Part shown: positions 6,736 through 13,749 of the stretch, one piece after another
Position numbering within the stretch: the stretch's first letter is position 1
How the letters are laid out: each line of letters starts with the position of its first letter
Virus record (IMG/VR): IMGVR_UViG_3300000117_000088
Span: 1 to 36,764 of that record
Origin: a virus
Length of the DNA stretch: 36,764 bases
Reading direction: 5' to 3' (one strand)
The notes under the pieces: generated by a model
The model's input: only the letters and a program-made list of their open reading frames with translations
Databases searched by the model: none
Told to the model about the DNA's origin: nothing
Program-made: the position numbers and the translations under genes

Positions 6736-7011
6736 ATGTCGAATGAGTGGATTGAGGTAGATCGTGCAGGCTTAGCTAAGCAGTTGTCCCGTAAGGGTAA
6801 GGCATGGGTACTGTACGAGCTAATCCAAAATGGATTGGACGAAGACGGTGTAACGCAAGTGGATGTAACACTTGATCCCGCGCCAGAGCACCGTGGCTAC
6901 GTATTGTCCTACAAGTTTGCTGACGAGATTGCGGGGTTGGGGACTAAGCTCGCAACCCACCTCGCCAAGGATCCTAACTCTAAAATAAATCTCTTTTTAG
7001 CTGAAGGGTAA
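6736..7011 (+). CDS. Truncated GHKL-ATPase-like protein
   Basis: A 91-residue protein. The ATG at 6736 is chosen because GAAGGAGAAGAAA lies directly before it. A longer frame upstream lacks a ribosome site. The sequence opens MSNEWIEVDRAGLAKQLSRK and then has VLYELIQNGLDED, which matches the N box (E-L-x-Q-N-x-x-D-E) of GHKL (Hsp90-like) ATPases, followed by one beta strand, VTQVDVTLDP. After that it departs from the fold. No DxGxG nucleotide loop and no later glycine boxes are present, and the protein ends at residue 91. It looks like a truncated or repurposed GHKL domain that probably does not hydrolyse ATP. It is the first gene of a four-gene plus-strand group. Confidence 0.75.
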   Translation: MSNEWIEVDRAGLAKQLSRKGKAWVLYELIQNGLDEDGVTQVDVTLDPAPEHRGYVLSYKFADEIAGLGTKLATHLAKDPNSKINLFLAEG

Positions 7012-7015
7012 TATT

Positions 7016-7234
7016 GTGATAAAAGAAAAATATTGGGAAATCTTTAAAAAAGAAGACGAGGAAATTGTCGCCGCTTGGAAAGGCGCGACTTCCTCGGATG
7101 CCATTACAGACGCAGCCAAAGCTTTAGGAGTAAAAGATAAAAAGGTTGCTTTTAAGAAATACTCGGCAAGACCTCTTAGAGAGGATTCCAACAATGACCA
7201 TGTTGCAGTTAAAAGAAACGATATCAAAATCTAA
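7016..7234 (+). CDS. Small charged protein, unknown function
   Basis: A 72-residue protein starting at GTG (7016) with GAAGGG just upstream, five bases past the previous stop. It opens MIKEKYWEIFKKEDEEIVAA and is lysine- and glutamate-rich. The middle, SDAITDAAKALGVKDKKVAF, could form a small helical DNA- or protein-binding unit, but no family is recognised. It overlaps the next gene by about 40 bases in another frame, which supports a shared transcript. Confidence 0.6.
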   Translation: MIKEKYWEIFKKEDEEIVAAWKGATSSDAITDAAKALGVKDKKVAFKKYSARPLREDSNNDHVAVKRNDIKI

Positions 7235-7466
7235 CAGCGTCAAAGCTAAGAAAACCAAAAACGGCGAAACCGTAAAGGAAGTAAGAGTTAAGTGGGCTTC
7301 TGTTATTACCCTAAGTATCGAGAAAAGGGGTAAGATAAATGGAGAAGACGGAAGCTCAATCGAACTTGGTTTAGAGTCTGGAAATTATTTCCAGTGCTGG
7401 TTAAAAACATCCGATGTCCCTAAGTTAGTTAAAAGATGGGAAGAAGAGATAGCGTCTAAGGAGTAA
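7194..7466 (+). CDS. Hypothetical small basic protein
   Basis: A 90-residue protein. The ATG at 7194 has AGAGAGG nine bases upstream, and an earlier in-frame start has no ribosome site. It begins MTMLQLKETISKSNSVKAKK and has a mixed strand pattern, VRVKWASVITLSIEKRG, followed by IELGLESGNYFQCW and a C-terminal helix KLVKRWEEEIASKE. I do not recognise it. It overlaps the upstream gene and is followed seven bases later by a 43-codon gene. Confidence 0.6.
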   Translation: MTMLQLKETISKSNSVKAKKTKNGETVKEVRVKWASVITLSIEKRGKINGEDGSSIELGLESGNYFQCWLKTSDVPKLVKRWEEEIASKE

Positions 7467-7472
7467 TAAAAA

Positions 7473-7604
7473 ATGGATTTGTTTTCTTTAGGTAATAAGC
7501 CTCTCCAGTATGCTGGTCAAATAGCTAGCTCTTTGGTTAAAATAGCCGAAATACTTGAGAGACTAGAGAAGCTTCTTGAAAAACAAATCGCTGAAGATAA
7601 CTAG
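7473..7604 (+). CDS. 43-residue amphipathic helical peptide
   Basis: A short gene with a clear ribosome site (AAGGAG, nine bases before the ATG). The peptide begins MDLFSLGNKPLQYAGQIASS and its second half, LVKIAEILERLEKLLEKQIA, has leucine and isoleucine at heptad spacing, as in a short coiled coil. It is the last gene of the plus-strand group. Its TAG stop (7602-7604) overlaps the TAG stop of the convergent protease gene (7601-7603 read on the minus strand) in one CTAG. The start signal supports expression. The function is unknown. Confidence 0.6.
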   Translation: MDLFSLGNKPLQYAGQIASSLVKIAEILERLEKLLEKQIAEDN

Positions 7605-8644
7605 TCCACTTCTATTTCTCTATTAAGTCTCAACTCGTTACCATTGGAGTCTTGCACTTTAAAGGTAACAAACTTTGACCCTAAGCCAGCTAAGCCTGTC
7701 CAATTATAAAGACCAGCGAAGCCAGAAAGTAATTCGGCTTCTGGAAATACTTTTTTTACATCTCCCCTATCGTAACAGCACGGTAAGGATATCGCGTACT
7801 CGTCACCTACCCATAAAGAGACTAAAGGCTCTATGGAACCCGTGGTAGAAAAAGCCCAACCACCTACTATCTCTATGCCTTTCGCAGTAGAGTCGGGCCA
7901 CTCCATGTTGGCTTGAATCCCGCCTGAGATAGTATTTAAAATCCACTCTTTGTGGCCTACCCACGTTAAATCGGTATACGTGGTTAAAGTCCCTAGTGCA
8001 CAGCGGCCATCTTCTATTCTTACAGCAATGCCGTACGCTAAACCGTCTGAGCCAACAAGAGGAGACCCTGAGTCGCCGTGACAAACAGAAGCATCTTCTA
8101 GAGTAAGGCAAATTGCATTAACATCTAGAAAATGTTCGCACGAAACAATCTCCCCTACTCCTGTCCAATGCGGCCTAACGACATCAATATTGATGTTGTC
8201 TGGGTGCCAAGAATAATTCCCCCAACCCCCGACAGTACCTTCCCAAGCACCAAGAGGTGGAGAAGAAATTCCTATATTTAGAGTCTCAACACCCCAAGCA
8301 GGTGGGGATATTCTTGCCAGTGCTAAATCGTGAGATCTGAAGTTATCCCAATCTGGATGAGTCACCCATTCCACGACATCGTGCGTAGTTATGTTCTCTC
8401 CTAAATAAGAAATCCCAACTTGAGCAGTCTCAGCCGATTTATCGCAATGTGCTGCCGTAACTAACCAAGCAGGGGCTACCAAGAACGCAGAACATGGCCC
8501 AACTTCACCATCTACTCTAGCTAGCCAAGACGGTGGTCGGTCTTCATAAGGCTTACCACCAATCAACTTCGGGGATTCTATTGCCGGTTGCTCTAAATTA
8601 ACTGGGCTAAAAGACAAAGCAAAAGCTAAAACCAAAGCAACCAT
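7601..8644 (-). CDS. Secreted trypsin-like serine protease (family S1)
   Basis: A 347-residue protein starting at ATG behind AGGGGGT. The first 13 or so residues are hydrophobic and resemble a signal peptide. A zymogen-like junction, SPKLIGG, follows at about 25-30. The catalytic triad is visible: His66 in LVTAAHC, Asp106 in SHDLALARI and Ser192 in CHGDSGSPLVG. Cys51 and Cys67 can form the usual disulfide. The residue in the S1-pocket position (six before the catalytic Ser) is Ser, not Asp, so classical trypsin specificity is doubtful. After about residue 250 there is an extra domain with GWAF...DV...FPEAELLSGF features, like accessory domains of secreted bacterial enzymes. S1 proteases are rare in phages. 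It faces the plus-strand genes convergently. Confidence 0.9.
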   Translation of the reverse strand: MVALVLAFALSFSPVNLEQPAIESPKLIGGKPYEDRPPSWLARVDGEVGPCSAFLVAPAWLVTAAHCDKSAETAQVGISYLGENITTHDVVEWVTHPDWDNFRSHDLALARISPPAWGVETLNIGISSPPLGAWEGTVGGWGNYSWHPDNINIDVVRPHWTGVGEIVSCEHFLDVNAICLTLEDASVCHGDSGSPLVGSDGLAYGIAVRIEDGRCALGTLTTYTDLTWVGHKEWILNTISGGIQANMEWPDSTAKGIEIVGGWAFSTTGSIEPLVSLWVGDEYAISLPCCYDRGDVKKVFPEAELLSGFAGLYNWTGLAGLGSKFVTFKVQDSNGNELRLNREIEVD

Positions 8645-8666
8645 ATGTACCCCCTATTGAGTAAAA

Positions 8667-8846
8667 CTAGTCTATCAGCACCACTCGTGTGACGCGAACA
8701 GTTTTGTCTTGTTTAGGGGGTTGACCTGTATGCTCTTCCCAAGAAATATCTAAAGACTTATAACCAAGCTTTTTTAAAGACTTTTCTAATCGAGTTAAAC
8801 GCCTTTTCCTTACAACCTCTTCATCAAAAAAGTTAAAAATGCCCAT
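8667..8846 (-). CDS. Small hypothetical protein (59 residues)
   Basis: An open frame starting at the ATG at 8844-8846, directly abutting the TAG stop of the PRTase-like gene (sequence TAGATG). It begins MGIFNFFDEEVVRKRRLTRL, has a basic helix, and ends with the strand TVRVTRVVLID. The base use and tight junction look coding. No family is recognised. It separates the PRTase-like gene from the protease gene. Confidence 0.6.
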   Translation of the reverse strand: MGIFNFFDEEVVRKRRLTRLEKSLKKLGYKSLDISWEEHTGQPPKQDKTVRVTRVVLID

Positions 8847-9353
8847 CTACAAAACTTTCTTCTCGTAGGGGAACTTAATTAAACCAGAAACCTCCAAAAC
8901 AGCTATCTCAGGCGTACAAGACCTAAACCTTGAAGGTTCTAAGTAAAGAACAGCGGTCTTTGCCTTAACCCTGTAAGGCAACAATGAAACGCCTGTAGAA
9001 CAAGTCCCATCAACAACTAAAAGAGACTCTGGGCTTTCTTCTAGCTCCATTACAACTTCTGGGCCAGAAATTAATCTCTTGCTCAGCTGGTAAGAGAGGT
9101 ACATAGCAGGAAAAATACCGTGGGGAGCCATCCCGTATAAAGAAGAAAAAGACCCTAGCTGACCAACTCGGTTTGCTAACTCTTCTAAGTCTTCTATGTA
9201 CTCTTTCCAACTTATATCTAATCTGGGTAGATTAGGATCAACTTCGTTAGAAGCAGCTACAGTGTCGTTGGAAGAGGAGACCCCACGCATCTTAAGGTAC
9301 AAGTCACGCTTCTCAGGAGGGATTCTTTTATCAAAGTCATCTATAAAAGACAT
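8847..9353 (-). CDS. Phosphoribosyltransferase-fold protein
   Basis: A 168-residue protein. The layout fits a type I PRTase fold: an N-terminal helix region (LDISWKEYIEDLEELA), then a SLYGMAPHGIFPAMYLSYQL segment like the early loop of the family, then LLVVDGTCSTGVSLLPY, which aligns with the PRPP-binding loop VDDxxDTGxTL. The paired acidic residues of that loop are altered to Asp-Gly and Cys-Ser, so PRPP binding may be weak or changed. The protein could be a salvage enzyme or a regulatory relative. It lies downstream of the tubulin-like gene with only short spacing. Confidence 0.65.
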   Translation of the reverse strand: MSFIDDFDKRIPPEKRDLYLKMRGVSSSNDTVAASNEVDPNLPRLDISWKEYIEDLEELANRVGQLGSFSSLYGMAPHGIFPAMYLSYQLSKRLISGPEVVMELEESPESLLVVDGTCSTGVSLLPYRVKAKTAVLYLEPSRFRSCTPEIAVLEVSGLIKFPYEKKVL

Positions 9354-9354
9354 T

Positions 9355-9657
9355 TTAATTAGGCGGGTTTGACCCTATTGCAGTAACTACACGCATCGGA
9401 GAAGACTTTGCAACACCTAAATTAGACTCAACGACTTGAGAATCTAAATAAGGTATCACAGTTAAACCAAAGACACCGCCTGAAGCACTTTTTAGGCTCA
9501 CCTCAGTTATGTGAAGCTTTTCTTGTATTGCTATGTCCCTGTACCTAAAATCTACAGTGACTCGAACACAAGCGTCACCAACAACAACGACTTCCTTGAC
9601 GTTGCGTGATTGAGCTAAGGCAACCTTAACAAAGTTCTCTGCTTGCGCTGGTGTCAA
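9355..9657 (-). CDS. Hypothetical protein coupled to the tubulin-like gene
   Basis: A 100-residue protein starting at TTG (9655-9657) and overlapping the stop of the upstream tubulin-like gene as TTGA, with GGAG eight bases upstream. It begins TPAQAENFVKVALAQS and then has alternating strands (VKEVVVVGDACVRVTVDFRY, KLHITEVSL, VFGLTVIPYL), suggesting a small beta-rich domain. No family is recognised. The overlap suggests coupled translation and possibly a shared task with the GTPase-like protein. Confidence 0.6.
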   Translation of the reverse strand: MTPAQAENFVKVALAQSRNVKEVVVVGDACVRVTVDFRYRDIAIQEKLHITEVSLKSASGGVFGLTVIPYLDSQVVESNLGVAKSSPMRVVTAIGSNPPN

Positions 9658-10871
9658 GGGTAACGCTCCATAGAGAGAGCTTCAAGCTTTCTGTAGCGTG
9701 CACTAGGCCGTTTAAGACCACTTATAATAGTGTAAATCCTCAATCCGGCGCGATCATCCTCATAGACACCTCGATGAACAGTCGCTGCACCCGTCATAGT
9801 TGCTAACATGTCAAAAGCATAATCAATTATATTCGGTAATCCTTCAACGTTCTCGAAGGTGTCTTTCCCACCGACAATAATTGCAGAGGCACACGTCGCA
9901 GTCGTAAGATCAAACCCATCAGCTAACAGGGTCTTGCTCAAGGACTCCTTAAGTTGCTTAAAGACCTCAGTCTCATCGTTAAGCTTTGCGGGATGAATAC
10001 TTGTAACTCCCATAATCGTGTGACCACCTGCTTTGGTGATAGTCTGGTAATCAGCAGGATCAAAAGAAGTATAATCAGAATGCTTTGAACTTACACGGTT
10101 GAATATATCGAACAACGTAGCCACGTTAGCATTTATAGTCGGCCAGAAGTTCTTCATCGTGAGCTTCTTACTATTACCGTAAAGCTTTTGCGTCCTATCA
10201 TTATCTAAAACAAGTAGTGGTGAGATAGAGTTTGCTTCCGCAAGATCGGAAACTTTACTGGCAAGCGTATAAGAATTTGTAGCGACTTTGACGGAAGTTG
10301 CCTCCCCATTAGTGGGGAGTGTCATTAAAACGCCAACTCTTGAATCAACATCTTCGACATAACCACAATACTGCAAGTACTTCTTTGCAATCATGATCAA
10401 AGGGATTAAGCTCCCACCACCACTACCACCACCTGCACCCGCGCAGATAATTAAATGATCTACATGCTTACCAAATATCTGCTTCATTGCGTTGTAGACG
10501 TGCTGTTGATTTTTTACGAGAGCATCTTCACCGGCAACCATATCTTTGCCAGCACCGCCAGCACCCGCCTCTAATAATATCTTCTGGCTTTCCGGCACCC
10601 CAATACCGTGCAGGTCTTGAGGTGAAGTGTTGACACAAATTGTTTTATTGTAGCCTAGAGAGTAAAAAGCTTCCGCTAATCTACCGCCGCCTTGCCCGCT
10701 CCCTACAAAAGCATAGCGGACAGAACCTCCCACGGTATTCTCTACTGTCTCTTCCTCTTCCTCTGGGATGTCGTAATCTTCTAAAGCTAAAATAGGTAAA
10801 GAATCTTCTCCATTGCTTCTTGTCTCTTCTTTAAGAGAAACAGATTCTTTATTTTTTTGATAGTCACCCAT
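9654..10871 (-). CDS. Tubulin/FtsZ-like GTPase
   Basis: A 405-residue protein starting at ATG behind GGGGAC. An acidic N-terminal extension of about 50 residues precedes a Rossmann-like start, YAFVGSGQGGGRLAEAF (about 54-69), like the first loop of FtsZ. The tubulin signature appears as ICAGAGGGSGGGS (about 142-154), in place of GGGTGTG. LDNDRTQKLYG and FWPTINANVATLFDIF (about 243-257) occupy the region of the FtsZ T7 loop, but the usual acidic pair there seems to be replaced or shifted. It differs clearly from the PhuZ of nucleus-forming jumbo phages. It lies next to head and packaging genes, so a role in positioning or moving capsids or DNA is possible but is inference. Confidence 0.85.
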   Translation of the reverse strand: MGDYQKNKESVSLKEETRSNGEDSLPILALEDYDIPEEEEETVENTVGGSVRYAFVGSGQGGGRLAEAFYSLGYNKTICVNTSPQDLHGIGVPESQKILLEAGAGGAGKDMVAGEDALVKNQQHVYNAMKQIFGKHVDHLIICAGAGGGSGGGSLIPLIMIAKKYLQYCGYVEDVDSRVGVLMTLPTNGEATSVKVATNSYTLASKVSDLAEANSISPLLVLDNDRTQKLYGNSKKLTMKNFWPTINANVATLFDIFNRVSSKHSDYTSFDPADYQTITKAGGHTIMGVTSIHPAKLNDETEVFKQLKESLSKTLLADGFDLTTATCASAIIVGGKDTFENVEGLPNIIDYAFDMLATMTGAATVHRGVYEDDRAGLRIYTIISGLKRPSARYRKLEALSMERYP

Positions 10872-10890
10872 TAGTTAAGTCCCCACTAAT

Positions 10891-11787
10891 TTATCTAGTA
10901 TTGCGTTTTAAACCAATTAAACGAGACTTCCAGTAACTCATGGGAAGCGATGTTTTTCTAACTCGATCAACTGTATCTTTGCTAGCAGGCTCAAACGATA
11001 AAGTACACTTACAATTAGACTTACACTGACACCAACCGCTTTTTGGTTGAGTCGGCAGAGTATCTTTTGTAAACGGAGAAGCTTTTGCAATCTCTATGCA
11101 GTCAGGGCAATGGTTAGCATTTGGATCTAACTTCCAATGAATTAAAGTATCTGTAGAAGTACCTATTACTTGCCCTGCCGAGTATGCTGCGGAAAGAGCG
11201 TCCGAGTACATCTTTATTCGAGGTACCAACGCAGCGACTTCTCGGCCACTTTTAACTTCACCAACTAAGCCATCAAAAAACTTTAGCTCTTGCTTTAGCC
11301 CATCCTCAAGCCAAATCCTTTCTTTATTAGACAAGGACTTTGTAGTACCAAAACGCATCGGCATGCCTGTGGACTGCAAACCATAAAGATAGCTTTTACG
11401 ATAAGCGTCTGTAAGAAACTTCTTACTTGCAGCAACCTCGGCATTTAGCCGAGCTTTTAATTTAGCTTGCTGATTAGCGTCTGCCTGCTTCATCCTCTTA
11501 AGGATTTGCCCAGCGTTAAAGAAGTTAGCAAGGAGCCTTTTATTAATTAAAGCAATTAAAGAAGCAAGCGCAGCTGAAGCTAAATAAGACTGCTTAGTAT
11601 TTTTTTTCTCTTTGTCGGTTTTTTCTTCGGGGTAACGTAAATGATGCTTTTTTATCCAAAGATCACGGTGTGGGGCACCACCATGATTGGCTAAATGCTT
11701 AGCCTCAAGTAAATCAAGCAAAGCTTTAGGATCTTTGTCTAATACTTCAAACAATCTACCCGCTAAACTTAAACGACCCTTGGGCAC
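10891..11787 (-). CDS. Head morphogenesis (MuF-like) protein
   Basis: A 298-residue protein starting at GTG. The body is helical (ANFFNAGQILKRMKQADANQ and following). The C-terminal third contains HWKLDPNANHCPDCIEIAK and then GWCQCKSNCKCTLSFEP. This Cys-rich layout (HCxxC, then CxCxxxCxC) is typical of the C-terminal part of phage minor head or MuF-like proteins, which sit near the portal. The gene follows the portal gene directly, as expected for that group. The cysteines probably bind zinc. The family match is by layout only. Confidence 0.78.
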   Translation of the reverse strand: MPKGRLSLAGRLFEVLDKDPKALLDLLEAKHLANHGGAPHRDLWIKKHHLRYPEEKTDKEKKNTKQSYLASAALASLIALINKRLLANFFNAGQILKRMKQADANQQAKLKARLNAEVAASKKFLTDAYRKSYLYGLQSTGMPMRFGTTKSLSNKERIWLEDGLKQELKFFDGLVGEVKSGREVAALVPRIKMYSDALSAAYSAGQVIGTSTDTLIHWKLDPNANHCPDCIEIAKASPFTKDTLPTQPKSGWCQCKSNCKCTLSFEPASKDTVDRVRKTSLPMSYWKSRLIGLKRNTR

Positions 11788-11799
11788 GACAATACCTAA

Positions 11800-13407
11800 T
11801 CAATTCTTTTCTGGCTTTGCGGATTTCAAAGAAGAGCGAACACTCTCAAACTCTTCTTCTGTCATCTCGCCCATGAAAGGCTCCTCTTCGCCGCCTTCCG
11901 TTACGCCGCCTAGACCAATCCCTTCTTTTAGTGAAGTCAAATCAATGTTCTTCTCTTTTATTATGCCTTCAACTAAAGAAGTTAGAGCCTCGTCGCTAAA
12001 TAAATCATCGATGGAGCCAGTATCAACTGAGTCCGCTAAAGATGCGTCCACAGCGACTTCAGCTTCAGGCTCAAGTATTGGTCTTAAATCGAATGGAGTT
12101 AAACCTAAAATATTCCTAACAATGTAAGACTGCATAGCTTCTTGTTCTACTCCAAGAATTTGTCCCATCTCTTGAAGCTTTTGAGCTAAGTTAAGAGAAA
12201 GGTCCATAGCCTCCATCCGTTGTTGTTCATCTAAGGTGGACGGTGACATCATTTGCAACGTAAATTGATTTTCAGGTCGCAGTGGGTCTATACCAATGAG
12301 AGCCAAGTGAATTTGGCATAACCTTGTAAGACCATTAATAACAGCACGTTGAAGTCTTTTCACCGCACGACCAAATGTAACATCAATCTGAGCAAGGCCG
12401 TATTTTACAGATGAGTACGCATCGAGACCTATGTAAGCTTTAGGAATCTTCAGCGCAGCAAAAAGTTTGTCACGGAAGTATTCAATATCAACAACCCCGG
12501 TAACGTTAGGGTCTACGCCAAGATAATCAATGCGACTGTTTGAGTCTTTCCTTATAGGCCAAAATATATCTGCCGTTAAGTTCAAAGGATTAAACCTTGA
12601 AGTCCAATCACCTGACTCGGGGTTAAAATATTGCTTTTTGCCGAAGTACCTCTGGTAGCGGCGGGTCAGTGCTAAGGCTTGATCGTGGCTCACGCCACCC
12701 ACATCGATATAAAAAATTCTGTGCCGTCCAGCTATCTCTAACCGGTAAATAACTAAAACATCTTCTAGAAGAGTCAACTGCCTCCAAGTGCGCCTACCAT
12801 TTTCAAGCATGGAAGTTCCATAAACAGAACCTCCTTGCCTCACGGTCTGCGTACGCGACATGATTCTAAATTGAACCATGTCCCATGGAGCAAATGGCCT
12901 ATCACCAAAAGGAGCAACTCTAAATCCAGTCAACCTTGAGTATTTATCGACTAGACGCTCAACATCTTCTGCTTCCATGAACTCAATTCCAACCACACCC
13001 TTGTCCGGGCTAGCTAATGGCCGAATAAAGTTGTCACCGAACTGCGCTAAGTAACGTGCTATGCCAAATATGTAATCTTCAATATCCACTCGATCTAGCA
13101 TACGAGTTAGTTCTACTGAGACCCTTTGGTTGCGAGAGTTCACCCAACATGAAGCATGGTGTACGGGACTCATTTGGCAAGCTTCGTCTGCGTAAATATC
13201 AAGCGCACCGGAGATTAAAGTATCTTCTCCCATGTCTCGGTAGTCTTTGTACTTCTTAATACGAGTAGAAGATAACTCCATCCTCGAACGATAATAAGAA
13301 GCCATAGGAGAAAACTGAGCAGCTTGGTCCCCTACAGGCGCACCCGGCTCAGAAATCTCTGGACGAGCAAAGAGCCTTTGCATTGCATCTTGGAATCGAT
13401 TTGCCAC
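11800..13407 (-). CDS. Portal protein
   Basis: A 535-residue protein starting at GTG behind GAGGAC. The N-terminal region has STRIKKYKDYRDMGEDTLIS followed by GALDIYADEACQ, the layout of T4-gp20-type portal proteins. Further on are the FRIMSRTQTVRQGGSVYGTS region and PKAYIGLDAYSSVKYGLA, also typical. The acidic C-terminus (SLADSVDTGSIDDLFSDEAL and following) is probably disordered. The portal forms the ring through which DNA enters the head and to which the terminase docks. It lies between the MuF-like gene and the HU-like and terminase genes, matching the usual head-gene order. Confidence 0.93.
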   Translation of the reverse strand: MANRFQDAMQRLFARPEISEPGAPVGDQAAQFSPMASYYRSRMELSSTRIKKYKDYRDMGEDTLISGALDIYADEACQMSPVHHASCWVNSRNQRVSVELTRMLDRVDIEDYIFGIARYLAQFGDNFIRPLASPDKGVVGIEFMEAEDVERLVDKYSRLTGFRVAPFGDRPFAPWDMVQFRIMSRTQTVRQGGSVYGTSMLENGRRTWRQLTLLEDVLVIYRLEIAGRHRIFYIDVGGVSHDQALALTRRYQRYFGKKQYFNPESGDWTSRFNPLNLTADIFWPIRKDSNSRIDYLGVDPNVTGVVDIEYFRDKLFAALKIPKAYIGLDAYSSVKYGLAQIDVTFGRAVKRLQRAVINGLTRLCQIHLALIGIDPLRPENQFTLQMMSPSTLDEQQRMEAMDLSLNLAQKLQEMGQILGVEQEAMQSYIVRNILGLTPFDLRPILEPEAEVAVDASLADSVDTGSIDDLFSDEALTSLVEGIIKEKNIDLTSLKEGIGLGGVTEGGEEEPFMGEMTEEEFESVRSSLKSAKPEKN

Positions 13408-13410
13408 TAT

Positions 13411-13707
13411 TTAGTCCTCATTTAAAAGTGAATCCATTATCTCAGAATAAAAAGCAGGTGCCTCTAGAGGAGACGCCCTTAAAACCTTGTTAAAGGCAAC
13501 CGAAGGCTTAAGCCACACGCGCTCCTTACCCTCACGACCACCGTATTTTCGCACATATAGGCGTCCAAAGGGTGCCAGCCAAATCTCGTCCCCGTCAATC
13601 AGGGCATCAGCTGCAACCCTCAAGAACTCGTTCACTTGCTGCTCAAACTTATTCTGAGGCAGTCCAAGATTTGTCGCAGCCTTCCTAGCTACTTCTCGTT
13701 TAGTCAA
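13411..13707 (-). CDS. HU/IHF-like DNA-binding protein
   Basis: A 98-residue protein if started at the TTG at 13707, which has GTGGGGG six bases upstream and gives the HU-like beginning TKREVARKAATNLGL. A GTG ten codons earlier is less well supported. The helix pair (FEQQVNEFLRVAADAL) and the strand IWLAPFGRLYVRKYGGREGK follow the HU/IHF plan. The usual RNP-type arm is replaced by GREGKERVWLKPSVAFNK. Such proteins bend DNA. Its place between portal and terminase genes suggests a role in packaging or in organising packaged DNA, though that is inference. Confidence 0.78.
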   Translation of the reverse strand: MTKREVARKAATNLGLPQNKFEQQVNEFLRVAADALIDGDEIWLAPFGRLYVRKYGGREGKERVWLKPSVAFNKVLRASPLEAPAFYSEIMDSLLNED

Positions 13708-13749
13708 AAAAAACCCCCACGAATAATAGCTTAGCACTAACCATTAACT

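Noticed and set aside
6736-7234. Frameshift joining the GHKL-like gene and the following gene into one ATPase
   Set aside because: The second product (MIKEKYWEIFKKED...) has no GHKL features and has its own GTG with a GAAGGG site, so no joined protein is supported.
11687-12127. 146-codon plus-strand frame across portal and MuF-like genes
   Set aside because: Antisense shadow with no start signal. The minus-strand genes are recognisable.
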